A DNA stretch of 64,000 bases from Lunularia cruciata. Lineage: Eukaryota; Streptophyta; Marchantiopsida; Lunulariales; Lunulariaceae. This document shows, one piece after another, positions 34,860 through 46,570 of this stretch. A program made the translations under genes and the position numbers. The DNA lies in assembly GCA_948567375.1 (NCBI GenBank), contig OX419761.1:19470501-19534500 (forward strand). The letters are read 5' to 3'. The notes under the pieces are model-generated. The model was given only the letters and a program-made list of their open reading frames with translations, was not told where the DNA came from and ran no database searches. How positions within the stretch are numbered: position 1 is the first letter of the stretch; each line of letters begins with the position of its first letter.

Positions 34860-37827
34860 TAAAGATCAAAGACATGGAATGTGAACCCCGGAAAGGGAAA
34901 GTCTGACCTACTATACCGTAGTGTAGATGGTCGAAGCTGAATCCTCCAATCAACTTCGGTGCATGTGCTAGTGTTTTGATTCTGACATTAGAAGTCATTG
35001 AGGCCATTTACCTATTGTCGCTTATCGAACGTGACCAAACAGTAATGCCGCTCACATAGGAATATCAGAAGTGGAGTATTGTGACCTAATTTCATGGTTC
35101 CTTGCAATCCATCTAGTCCAACACTGCGGAACTGGCGATGAAAGTGAATTTAGAAGCTACCACAATCTTAACTAAAAGTCCACGTAGAATGGGTACTTTG
35201 TCCGAGCAATAGCCGGACACATGTAGATGAGTCATTTAAGCGCGAGTAAAAGGCAGTAGGCCGTAAAACCTACATGCTCCTGATTCACCCGAAAGAGTCC
35301 TGAATTTGTAGGCGGACAACTGGTGTTTATGCATGAATAGTCTCAACTGGTTTAGTTGAGTACCTCGTGAGGAATACTAACTCAAATGCTATACTAAAAC
35401 TCACTCCAGTTTTAGTATAGCACGGCAGAATCAGGAATAATGAACTACCAACAAAGATGATTTCTGTTGCAAGACTGACTCCTTGGTTGCCTGTGCATGG
35501 GCTGGACGTCTTCGCATGGAATCGTTTCATTTCTTGGAATTGCGTCATTGATCAGTTCTATTTCTATACATTCTTGTTACAACAATTCCCCCAACAACAG
35601 GAATGCTGTGTGGTCTTCCCTTCAAAAACTATCAAGTGTACTCCTTGTGAAGAGCACCACACAAATCAACTGATAATACGACACAGCAAGATGCTGTTTG
35701 ATTCAATCAATGATTCAAGATGGTACTGGTTTATGTTTAGTTTGCTCTTTTTAGTCAACTGCTCGCTTCACTTCTGTGTGCACAGAAGTAAGATTTTATG
35801 TTCGTCTGCAAAGAATTGTGATTCTTGTAGATATGTCGTTTCTATCAACGCAGTATACATTGGATCCACTTGAAAGTATATCTACTAAATAAGATGCAAT
35901 TCGAATGGGCATTACTTTAATGGAAATTGGGGACTCTGTTTTAACTCTAAAATCTTTTTCTCTCCTACAATCGATGTTCAGCCTGTTTATCTTTCTAGGT
36001 ACAGTTTATGATCTCTATACACAGCGTTTGTAATCCGGCCCGCTCGACTGTTGACGCACACTAAAGGATCTGATACTTGCATACTGAAGTGACGAAGTCT
36101 CATCAATGACTCATTTTTATTGCTGCTACCGTCATCTCTCATTTACAACAACCGTATTGATTGTACCACGAATTTGAGAAGTAACGCATGATACGTAGGA
36201 ACTACTCAGCTTGCTAGAAGATAGCAGCAAAAGTCTAGACTCTCCCTTAACGCAAATAAATCGCATAATCTGCGATTGACCACGTGTTCACTAGGGCGAT
36301 GCTTTACTCGTTGATGTTGGCCACTGAATTATGGCGGATTCCTACCTTTTGTTGCTAATAGGCATCTCCATTGTAGCCAATGGATCTGGAAGGTCTTAGA
36401 TGTCCCTCTTTAAAGACCATCAAGATGGTTGGCAGAGCACACATTCAGGTGACAGTTGATTTACTTTATGGATTAGTAGTTAAATTAATCTTCAATTCCG
36501 ATTTCATCTGTAGAGTACATATGAGTTCTATCAGCAGGTGTATCTGGATTCAAATACTTTAGAGTAAGTTTTGGACACATCTTCACGTACTCCTAACCAT
36601 TCTCTTCGTGTTAGTCCTTTGTCTGGGGTGGGAACTTCACGGCAGTTGTTTGACATAGGGTTTGAGTTATCAATGAGACTTGTTCGGAAGTCTTGAGTAC
36701 CTCATGAGTACCTAGTTGGAGGAATGGTTTAGTCCGGGAAGAACGATGAACAGTGATGTGGAATGCCGAGACTTTTATCTCAGTCTGGGGGGAGCCCACC
36801 CGACAGAGGATCACTAATCAGTCAAGCATCTGACTCAGCAATGCGGATGAAACCCACTCATGGACACTATGCAGGAATACTTCAGGGCCTGTGTGCTCGT
36901 AAAGACAAATCAAGTTACTCAAATCAGAAAACACAGTTATTCTAGTCGACTGGAAGAGTACATTACTCTACTTTCCGTTTAGACTCTTATAAATAACCGG
37001 CAAAGATCGAAACACAGCTCTCTACCCACCTTAAATCGACCAAAGATGCAACAATCCAGTCAGGTCGAGAAAGTAAGCTGGGACTGCACAAATCAGGTTT
37101 GTACTTTTGGATTTGCTTAGAGACGCACACCCGCAGAAGGCTTAATTTTATAGTTGAAATAGATTATCACGTTTTCGCAGTTTGTCACTGGAACATTGAG
37201 TGTAGTGTAGAACTTTCATCTTTCTTGGAAGCTCTGGTTTACCGAATCTGGTGTTTCTTATGATGGAGAGGTGTGATACTGCATGTTAGACAAATCTGCA
37301 CAATTAGATGGTAACTGGCGTAGAACCTAAGATATATACTAAAGAGTACATCCTGTTATCATGATCATGTCGTATACAGATAAGCCAAAAACCATGCAAA
37401 GTGTCTTGAGTTTGAGAAGTTACAAAGGGCATATCCATGATGGTAATTCGTATGTTTTATACAAAAGTGGCAAGATCTGCCTTGCGAGAAATTGGACTTC
37501 AGGGATCTTCCCAGACCCTGGAGTCCTGCGAAGCTACGGACAAGTAAAGTGTCCATGTATGTAGATGGTCAAAATGTCGTGCCGATCTACCGAATCACTA
37601 CCTAATGACGGCAAAATTCTCTTCAGGTATCTGTACAAATGTTAATCACATGAATGACCTATGTAACAGTATGATGTCTAGGACGGACATCAGTAGGACC
37701 CTTACTGACATGTGTCTAGATTATCTGCATTCCAGAAATAATATATAGAAGGCTTGGTAGAAAGTGGAAAGCTTGTTTCTGCGAACAAAGTGTACATTGC
37801 CTGGCAAATTCTAGAGACTCTCATTTC
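34860..37827. other. low-copy stretch, 3' side of the RING gene
   Basis: Balanced composition without detectable repeats of the families above. Open frames on either strand (35457-35873 plus, 34546-35007 minus) show no domain features. The RING gene 3' UTR must start next to 37827. Confidence 0.45.
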
Positions 37828-39186
37828 CTACTGATCCTCAGCTGGCGGGTTACATTTGAGTACGGACATGATCAAAGATCTGCATGATGCCGAGGGACAT
37901 TGCTTGGTCTCTGTTTGGTGCTTGTTTAAACAATCATTGCAATAAACCAAATGCAAACAGGGAAAAATGATAACGTCCGAGGGATTGAAGCAGCACTTCT
38001 GGCATATACCTTTGCCCGGCACTGACCTATTCTCTTTGCCCATTGCCTCCTCAGGGAATGCTTCCGATGGCTGAACTTCTTCCTTCTTTATTCTCTGCAT
38101 GTTCAACTCAGCCTGCAAATTCTTCTTCTCAATCTCCACTTTGGCCATCTCCTGGCGTACAGTCTCATACTTCCCCTCCAGCTTCTTGTGCTCCAAAGTG
38201 ACAGTTCCACACGTGTGTTTCAAATGTTCAATTGCGGACGCCAATTTGGCCCTCTCTGAGGCAAAGTCGATTTCGGCCCTAGCTTTCTCCGCCTCTGTGT
38301 CCGCCAAGTGCTTCCTCTGAAACGTAACCAACCCTTCAATAACCTCGTCTTCCATCATCCTCGCAGCCGTTCGGAAGTTTTTAATCTCATCATACGAAGG
38401 CCGGAAGTCCCCGGACTCTGCACTGAAACGCAAAAACTTAGCGCTCGTCTTCAGCACGTCGCTAATACAGTTGAGAAAGTGAATGTGTCGCCCTTGATTC
38501 AGCTGCTTCGGATCGACGAAAGTTTGAGCTCTCTCTACAACTTCTCTCAGCTCTTCCGGAAAATAAAAATCAGGCTGTTGAAGCGGCGGAGGTTCCTGAG
38601 CTTGCTTTCGTGGCTGGGTCCGTGCTTTCTTCCTAGCTGGCTCTGGAGGAAATATTGAGCCCTCGATTTCGCGCTTCACCTGTTTCAAATTCTTCGGTGG
38701 AGGAGCACGCGATATTTCCTTCACATCCACAGGAATATCATGCACTTCCTCACCTTGAAAAGACTCGACGGTAATCGAGACATTCACCCAGTCAGAGCTA
38801 GGATATTCTGGAGATTCTGGGTCCCTTGGCTGCGGTGGTCCTCCGATTGCTCCTCGCATCCTCTTCACTTTCGGGGTCTTTTTAGTTAAACCGACGCCAC
38901 GCTTCTCGTTGAACTTTTTGAATTTCCCGCCTCCACCTCCGTGATGACTGCCCCTTGGTCCTGACTTCGAAATGCCTTTCCCCTTCTTAAGAAGTTCCTC
39001 GGCCATAATACACTCAATTGTTTTTGAATGTGCAGCGTGACTTGTTGATGCGTGTGCGGCGTGATATACAGGGGACTGGAGAGCCAAGACGAACTGCGGT
39101 GAATTGAAGGGCAAGACTTTCGGCATTTCGGAATTGTTCCCGTCGACGATGGATCCGAGCAAACAGAAACTGAAACCCGAATACAA
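37828..39186 (-). CDS. coiled-coil protein with C-terminal RING finger, probable E3 ubiquitin ligase
   Basis: A frame of 452 codons without introns. The first Met (39186) has a weak context. Met21 and Met61 are alternatives, and Met61 (ATGGCC, at 39006) has the best plant context and would give 392 residues. After it come basic, Gly-rich sequence and clusters such as KKTPKVKRMRG and ARKKARTQPRK, likely nuclear-localisation signals. A helical region follows, then a coiled coil (about 285-385). The last 58 residues form a RING: C395, C398, C410, H412, C416, C419, C430, C435. The layout resembles plant RF298/RF4-type ligases. The last Cys pair reads CPSASC, two residues longer than the usual CPxC. 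No stop or frameshift is seen. Target and pathway are unknown. Confidence 0.85.
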   Translation of the reverse strand: MYSGFSFCLLGSIVDGNNSEMPKVLPFNSPQFVLALQSPVYHAAHASTSHAAHSKTIECIMAEELLKKGKGISKSGPRGSHHGGGGGKFKKFNEKRGVGLTKKTPKVKRMRGAIGGPPQPRDPESPEYPSSDWVNVSITVESFQGEEVHDIPVDVKEISRAPPPKNLKQVKREIEGSIFPPEPARKKARTQPRKQAQEPPPLQQPDFYFPEELREVVERAQTFVDPKQLNQGRHIHFLNCISDVLKTSAKFLRFSAESGDFRPSYDEIKNFRTAARMMEDEVIEGLVTFQRKHLADTEAEKARAEIDFASERAKLASAIEHLKHTCGTVTLEHKKLEGKYETVRQEMAKVEIEKKNLQAELNMQRIKKEEVQPSEAFPEEAMGKENRSVPGKGICQKCCFNPSDVIIFPCLHLVYCNDCLNKHQTETKQCPSASCRSLIMSVLKCNPPAEDQ

Positions 39187-40365
39187 TATTCTACAATTTA
39201 GAACAGAAATTGAAGAATTATCGAAGCGATCCTAGCAGACGTTGTCTTGGTATGTCCTCTCATGGACCGACATAGACAATCCTCTCTCACAGTCAAGACC
39301 TCTAGATGACGAAAATAACTTCTTATGGAAGATTAGGAGACCGTCTTGTCTTCTCTCACGAGACTGAAATCGATCTTTCCTTTTCAATACACACACTGGG
39401 GAGAAAAGCAACACGCTCGGACCGACTACACCAGCGCCTCGAATTCAAAGGCGCGCGCAAGAATCTCGGGCAGATTCGAAATCTCACCCACCACTCGACG
39501 TCCTGATCAAATGCTGCATCTGCCCGCAGCAATGAAAGCTTGAAGGAACAACGATGAGCTTCAGAAAATCTGCCCCACTGACTTTTGCGGCGGAGAACCA
39601 AAAATCTGCTGTAGAATTTGCTGGCATGGTTTCCAACAACGATTTATCAGGTGCCAAGCTCCTGACGGAACGAGGTCCGTACGGTCCAGTTCGGAATCGT
39701 TCGACATGTCAAAATAACGTAGTCATGCCACCCACAAGTCCTAATCAGTCTACAACGACCATCATGCAGCCATTGAACTCAAGAAATCACAACCTCCTTA
39801 GGCCCTTTCCTTTTCCTGCTGCTGGGTGAAAGGTATGTGCCCTAAAAGTGAATCGCATCGTACAATTCGCGCCACTGTAGCTCTGGCAGTGTTACTTTGC
39901 GTAATCAAGAATTCCACGTACCGATGGCAGTGAATGGATCCATCCGAACAACTCATGCGATTCTAAGGGTTGCGAATTGACCTGCCGACTGATTACGGTA
40001 GGTCCATGCAGATTAGATTTCAATATCTCCGCTGAATTTCCTGTGCAATGTTCCGAAGGAAGATGGGAATGGCTCGTGCACACAGCAATTCCCGATTCTG
40101 TCCTCGCGAGGTTGTGTTTCGCGAGGTTCGTCACAAACGATTGGACAGAACGCGTAATATTGCATGTTAAGCGGCTGTGTCCTCTGGCAGCCAATCGGCT
40201 GGGACGAGGACACTGCCTCGCGAGGACATAAGTGACATCCGCGGGCAAAGATGTGCGGGTGGGCACATTCTGGATTCTAACTGGTGTCTGTGAGCACCAT
40301 AAATGATTTTGGCGGCTCGACTCGACGTGGATGTCTTTTATGCGAGTAAATGACAAATTGTGAAT
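39187..40365 (-). promoter_or_regulatory. CpG-rich 5' flank of the RING gene
   Basis: About 1.2 kb with clearly more CpG than the rest of the window (for example around 39420-39480 and 40070-40260), directly upstream of the RING gene on its strand. Overlapping long frames on both strands (39892-40356) are by-products of this composition. No TATA box is assigned. Confidence 0.45.
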
Positions 40366-40374
40366 ACTTATTGA

Positions 40375-40460
40375 TAAGCAAGGGGTCTAGCACCATTTTG
40401 CCTCTCCCTTGTAAGGTTTGGCTTGAGGGTGTCTTCCATCCTTCTTCATCTTTCTTTTGA
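40375..40460 (+). mobile_element. short insertion: 3' tail of the retroelement family
   Basis: It matches 34760-34845 in order (ggggtctagcacc, cccttgtaaggtttggcttg, gtgtcttccatcc). It is the third tail copy in the window and lies just outside the Harbinger derivative. Confidence 0.65.
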
Positions 40461-40494
40461 GAGCAAGGAAATCTTTGGGTGTAGCGGTAAATCA

Positions 40495-41686
40495 GGGGGT
40501 TTCACAAATAGTTTTATGAAATTTTGTATATTTTGATACAGACTATTCCGAAGAGTTCACTAAATCTGTAAGAGTCGGGGGCCGGGAAGAAGAAAGAGTC
40601 ACACTACGAAGTTTTGGCCAAGTTCCTCAATAAGGGATATTGAGTTATCTGTGGTAACACCCAATGTATTAACTACCCGTGAGTGTTAATAAAGTGTTTA
40701 GTTTATGGTGAATATGGTCTACATGGTTGTAATGTGTTAACTTAGCATTAAATGAGATTTTGCTCATCATCGTTCTTTGTTGCTCGTCCTTGCTCCTCAT
40801 TGCTCTAGCCGTTTGATGGTGCGCTCATTGTGCAAATAGTTGCTCTTTACCACTAGTAGCCGCTCGATAATGTGTTAGTAATGTATTAATTTAAGATTAA
40901 ATTAGATTTGGCTCATCGTTGCTTGTTGTTGCTCGTAGCCGCTCAACGGCGCCCAAAGCTTGTTAGCGCACTAAGCCGTTTGTTTGCACCCGAAGTTACT
41001 CATTGCTATTGGTAGTTGCTTATAGGGTTTATTGATTTTGCATCCAAATGTGAGCATACATTGCAATCAGATTTTTGCTAAATTTGTGTTGCACTTTTGG
41101 AGTAAAATTCCTCAACCTCCAATTAATTTCTTGGTTATCGCAAGACTATGTAAATCATTTTCCATAACCTGCACTATCTCCCTCATCGCACTAATCTATG
41201 TTATTTCCCTTGCTGCACTAATCTATGGAAATGAACCACCACACCAATGCAGACTACAAAACCCATCGGTTTAGTTTATTGGCAAGAGCGTATGCACACA
41301 ACATTTGCATTTGCAGATGGTGATTTTGAATTTGAATAGTTGAGAGCGAAATCCGCCAAAAAAATTGATGATCCGCCAAAAAGTTGATCTGCCAAAAAAT
41401 TTAATAAATCCCCCTCTAAGAATCACCAAAAAAAACCTGGCAACTCTCTCAAGAAGCCACAACATCTCTTTTGAAAATCATTTATTTCATTCCAGCAATC
41501 CTAAACATCCATCATATAGTGCTTGATTTTTATAAATGAATATAAATTGCATTGTGATATACCGTAGAATAATTTACAAAGCGTTCATTTATTAGCACCT
41601 CATCTCCTTGCAGAGTTCACTAAAAATTAATTACAAAGGTTGTTATGTATCATGTAAACATCCGTCAAAACTATTTCTGAAACCCC
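40495..41686. mobile_element. non-autonomous Harbinger derivative, 1.19 kb
   Basis: Left end GGGGGTTTCACAAATAG (40495) and right end CTATTTCTGAAACCCC (to 41686) form terminal inverted repeats shared with 19875-28387. The right 600 bp align with 27790-28387, the 5' part of ORF1. TCA before and TTA after the element fit a TTA target duplication with one change. No transposase is present. The middle (40760-41000) is full of short ttgctcgt repeats. Confidence 0.75.
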
Positions 41687-41689
41687 TTA

Positions 41690-43690
41690 GTGATATGAAT
41701 ATGATCACGTAAATTATACTATATAGAACGGAAAGGGAACAATGGAAATTTTCTAGTCACATCTATTTATTTTCTACTTTTAAGTGCTTACATTAGAGAG
41801 ATCTAAATTCAGCTTCAAATCAAAGAAGTAGACGGAAAAGCCTTTCAACAATAGAATATTATAATATTTCCAATTGAATCGAATACTAAAATATTTCCTT
41901 ATTGTAAATTAATATATTTCTAATTCTTTTTTGTATAGAGATAAAAAATTATATAATATGTACATAAAATAATAGTGTCTTTAGTAAGTTTAGATTTAAA
42001 TTAAATTATTGATAACAGATATAAGCAAATAATTTGTAATCACTGAATTCAAATCCACACCTAAAAAGAATCTGTCTAATCAATTTATATTGATTCAATC
42101 AAAAGTAATTGCATTCAAATCTATCTTTGAAATGGATTTTTAATATCTATATCAATTCAAAAATAATAGGAGATAAGAAAAACCAATGTAATTTAAGCAT
42201 AATATGGGATAATATAATATCAAGGTATGATAATAAAAAAGATGATATTTACATTTAATTTTTTATCTATTTATAAAAGTGAGAAGTTCATGGATTGACT
42301 TGTAATGGATTTTATGGATTCCATAAAAATCCTATGTAAGGAGTAAAAAATCTATAAATTGGCTCATAATAATATATCAAAAGAATTTATCTATATTATT
42401 ATGATATATTAACTATCTTTGTATTTTTTTCATGCAAGTTAATATATTGTTATAACCTCCTTTACATATATTTTGACATACATATAGCACAGTTTGAAGA
42501 AATATGGAATACTATATCTATCACACTTATTGTTAGTTAGCATTTTCATGATTGAATCTTATAGTTAAAGACTCGATAATAGTTTTTTAATTTTTATGCC
42601 AATTTTACTAACCTTAATGCTTCACAATAGGATTTTGCAGTGATTACTTAGGATTATTTATAATAGATTTTGATCTTATAGAAGAAGGTTCATTAACCTT
42701 GAATAAGTAACACATACATGTGAAAAGACATTATAGTTTACAGTAAGGAAAGCTATTGAAGTTACTGAAATATTATAATTATCATAAAGATATGAGTAAT
42801 TTGATATATACAAGTTAAGAACTAAGATATAAATTTTTTCCTAATAACTCTCTACATACTCAAACACTCTTGAGAACTATATGAAGGAAGAAGTATTTCA
42901 CACAATATCATCTTAAATTTTGCTATAAACTCATTAATTATGATAATAAGACTATATGTAATATATGATATTATATTCTTAGTATTTATAAAGGAGATTA
43001 TATATGCTCATTTATGATATATATTAACTTTGTAAACTCACTACTTATAGTATTGAGACTACAAGTAATCTAAAGAGATCTACTTGTTATACCTCATTCA
43101 AGTAAAGCAACCTTCTTGACTAAACTTGACATTCATATTATTTTTCTGATCCTATTATAGGAATATAGGTGGAATTTGACCAACCAATATTTCAATTATA
43201 TGATAAAAAAAAATTCTATTCAATGTGTTCAATCTCATTTGAGGTGTATCTCTTTAGAACTAGTCATCTATGTCACATATTATAATTTAGTGACTTTTTT
43301 ATAACTGTTGTATGAAATGTTAACAAAAATTGCTTCATTAATAATTCATATAATATGTAAAAGATACTTTGTATAACTTCTCTTCTTGTAGAAGTTTTAA
43401 CCTACGTTCAACTATGTTTTATAACCTATATTGAAGAAGGTATCTTGATATCTTGAACCTTCCAAATTGGATATTAAAAAAGATCAAAAGGATTATAAAA
43501 TCTTAGATAATTTGATGTATCAAGCTTACATGTAGAAAATCAATGAAAGTAATTTTATACTTACTTATATTTACCTATACATTGAATCTTAATTTATGTA
43601 TTTTAGTTTTAGTTTTAATGTGATTTAGATTCCATGTATTGAATTTTATCTTCTTCACCAACATCATAATTGTATGGAAGAATAAAGTTA
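41690..43690. other. AT-rich stretch without a recognisable gene
   Basis: About 2 kb, strongly AT-rich, with stops in every frame. No repeat edge could be set. Confidence 0.5.
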
Positions 43691-44382
43691 TGAAGGCTCA
43701 AGGGAAAATGGATTTGGTGGAAATAATGGCGGTGCAAAGATGTCTAAATAGGAGGACCTTTGGCATGGAAGCACTATGACCAAGATTGATACTCAACTAA
43801 TTGAGCTTGCCCCAATATTCATTTGTCCCAAAGTCAGCAAATGTTAGAACCATACACCCATTTGAATGTGTTGCCACCTAGTTCAAGGATGACCATTTCA
43901 CTCAAGAAGTGTTGTTCACATTTTGAAGAAAGCTATTGGCATTTGTCTTGTTATTCACCTTGGTAACAAAGACCATTGAGGAGAGATGTTTTGCATGTGA
44001 GTGAGGTACACACATTAAGTGCATGATAGTGACTTGAGGGAATAGCCAACTACTTATAGCTAAAGAATGACTAAAGACTTCACCTATAAAACAAAGTGGG
44101 AATAATCAATTCCACTTTTTGCAACATTGATATTGTGTTCAATCTAAAGCACAGTTCAAATTTATAGCCAAGTACTCATTGTCCCAACTTTCTAATTTCC
44201 AACTAAACTACATTTATTGTTATTTCTTTAGCAACTGAGCAAAGATTGTGTTTGTTTAGAAACACATGAGAAAGGCTCCCAAAGCTGTTCTTAAAAGTCC
44301 AACAATAAATCAATGGACAATGTACTATAGGAGAGAAGTGACTCAAAGCTAACATTTGGATTTCTTGCTCTAGGATTGGGAT

Positions 44383-46570
44383 TTGATAGATTTCAAGATG
44401 ATCCATAAGATGATGGTAAGGAGAGAGAAGAATAGTGAGGACTCGAGAGGGAACCGCTATGCATGGACCAAAGAACATTGGAAGAATGTTCTCAACCCAA
44501 ATGTAGGGACATCAAGGGCAATGATCATTGATACTAAACATCTTGACAAGGAGTTGACTGTAAAGATCAAGTACACATTTGAAGAACCGTGCAACCAAAA
44601 AAATGATTGATGGGTTTTCAATTAGAAGGATCTAGCCCAAAGGTTGATGTGGTTATAAAGTTGTTCCAAAACAATCAAACTACTTAACTAACAAATGATC
44701 ATACAATTTTCTTCCACAAGATGTATGTGAAGGAACTTGTGAATTGGGTTCACATGTACTATCTACAAGCTTGAGATTTCTTGGAAAAAGGAGTAGCCAC
44801 CTACCTAGCTTTATTTGCAATCCATTACTACATGGTCCTCAATTTATTGAAGGAGGAAGTATGGAAGAGATTTCCTGCCCAATACCCATATCTCAGGTAC
44901 TTTGCTTCCCAATCCAAAGGGAAGCCGATGGTCAAGAAGTATTGGGAAGAATATGTAGAATTTGCTAGGAAAAGCAAATTGGTGCTTGTGGAGGAAAAAA
45001 TAGTGGGACCCAAACTATGGAAGAAACATGGTCCTCTAGTTTAGACTATTACTCCAACAAAGAAGATAGCAAACAAGAACCCTTTGATAGTTGAAGTGAC
45101 TTCAAATGAAGAGGAAGAATTGGCTTTGGAGGAAGATACCAAAGGGAAGGAAGAAGATCAAGAAGAAGGATCTTTTACTTTGTAGGGTATCATAGAAGAA
45201 GAAGAGAAATATAAGGATGCTCAATCTACTCCTACCCAAAACTCTCAACAAAGGAAGAAGGCAATAAAGAAGCCAAAGAGTACAAGATGGGACAACAAGT
45301 ACCATACCCAAACCCCTTAGCCCCACTCCTCAATCCCCATCATTGGAGAAGGAGATTGCACCATCATTAGTTAGGAATGAACTTTGGCCCAAAGTTCAAG
45401 AAGGCATTCAACTTAGAGATAAGGATGGAGCCAAAGAAAAAGAGATTAACATCAAGGCAAGGGATATTCCAAAACCAATAGCAAAAGAATCAGAAGTCCC
45501 TATTCAACAAGTGAAAGAAGAGAAAGTTAGTGTAATACCAAGAGCTAGCCATATGATCTTGATAAGAAATTGGGTTTCAAGCATCTAGAATGATGTTATA
45601 CATCATGTACAAAACAGATCAGATAGAAGTATCACCAAAAGTACTTCTATTAATAGGGCAGAAACCAAAATAGACTTGAAAACCTTAGAATCAATAGCTA
45701 GACATATGATTTAAAGGTGAGAATTGGTTTGGTAATATCTAGAAGGATGTTACACATGATAGAATTAATAGATCAGAAAGAAGCATCACCAACAGGGGAC
45801 TTCTACTAATAGAGTAGGAGTCTAAATATGCCTAAAATCTTTAAAGGCAATTTTGGAGGCCTAAACGGATGAATTAGGCTCCAAAAATATGCAAATTCCA
45901 CCTCCAATGGAAGAGAAGTTGGCCTTACCTCCCCCTTGGTTTGTCTCATTGAGAGCTTTCCAATGGTATCGCATCCATGTGATTGTGAGATTCCTACAAG
46001 AATATTCCCTAAAAGATTCCTTCTAGTCAAAGCTTATTTGACCAACCAGATAGACCATGACCGACATGTCACCCATCCAAGTAAGTAATCCAAGGGTGGA
46101 GCTTGCTTACATATCACCTATCTATGTGTCTAATCCTATGGTGGAGCTTCCTTGGAGGAGATCCTCTTTGTTCTATATAATAAAGAGAAGGTGCTTCTTT
46201 GGGGTATCGGATGATTGAGTGTGAAATCTGTGTTTTCTCTCTTCTCTTGTCCTTGAAGTATTACAATTAGCCAATCCACAACCAATCAAATTTTGGAAGG
46301 GGCCCACTTTATCATCTATTTGGTGGGAGCAATTTTACCTTTGATGGAATTCCTACTTCCACAATATTAGCAAGAGTGTCATGAAATTGTAGATTACACT
46401 ACTTTGGTAAGGAGGATACACAAGGAAATCTACACAAAGAAAGTGAAGGAGGACAAGAAAGCTCTAAGAAGAAGCCAATGGGGCCCAAGAATGTTTCAAG
46501 GGAGAAGCCAAGAAGGTGAACTCCTTGTTGCAAGAGTTATTTGAAGAGAAAAAGTAGAAGACTTCTTTTG
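44383..46570 (+). pseudogene. repeat family X (copy 2, front part), split by a solo LTR
   Basis: Readable plus-strand pieces are WKNVLNPNVGTSRAMIID, LALFAIHYYMVLNLL, EVWKRFPAQYPYLRYF with KKYWEEYVEFARKSKLVLV (44781-45044), and an acidic stretch then GSFTL (to about 45190). A Lys-rich segment runs to 45530. After the solo LTR the series resumes with VDYTTLVRRIHKEIYTKK (about 46390-46450), equivalent to VDYTNLVYGMHKELYTKK on the minus strand at 11509-11802. The family identity is unknown. Confidence 0.55.
45531..46265 (+). repeat. solo LTR of the chromovirus family
   Basis: 735 bp beginning TGTAATACCAAGAGC and ending GAAGTATTACA, the reverse complement of the LTRs at 1492-2228 and 7061-7798, with no internal region beside it. 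Flanks gttag (45526-45530) and attag (46266-46270) are a 5-bp target duplication with one change. It sits inside the family X coding region and probably arose by recombination between two LTRs. Confidence 0.92.

Noticed and set aside
34546-35007. 153-codon minus-strand frame
   Set aside because: It is antisense to the end and tail of the RT element, so it is a shadow of that feature.
35457-35873. 138-codon plus-strand frame with hydrophobic stretches
   Set aside because: No recognisable family, no splice or context support, and odd Cys/Phe-rich composition; likely chance.
39892-40356. 154-codon minus-strand frame upstream of the RING gene
   Set aside because: Overlaps an open frame on the other strand in CpG-rich DNA; no motif or family likeness. 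Treated as promoter-side sequence.
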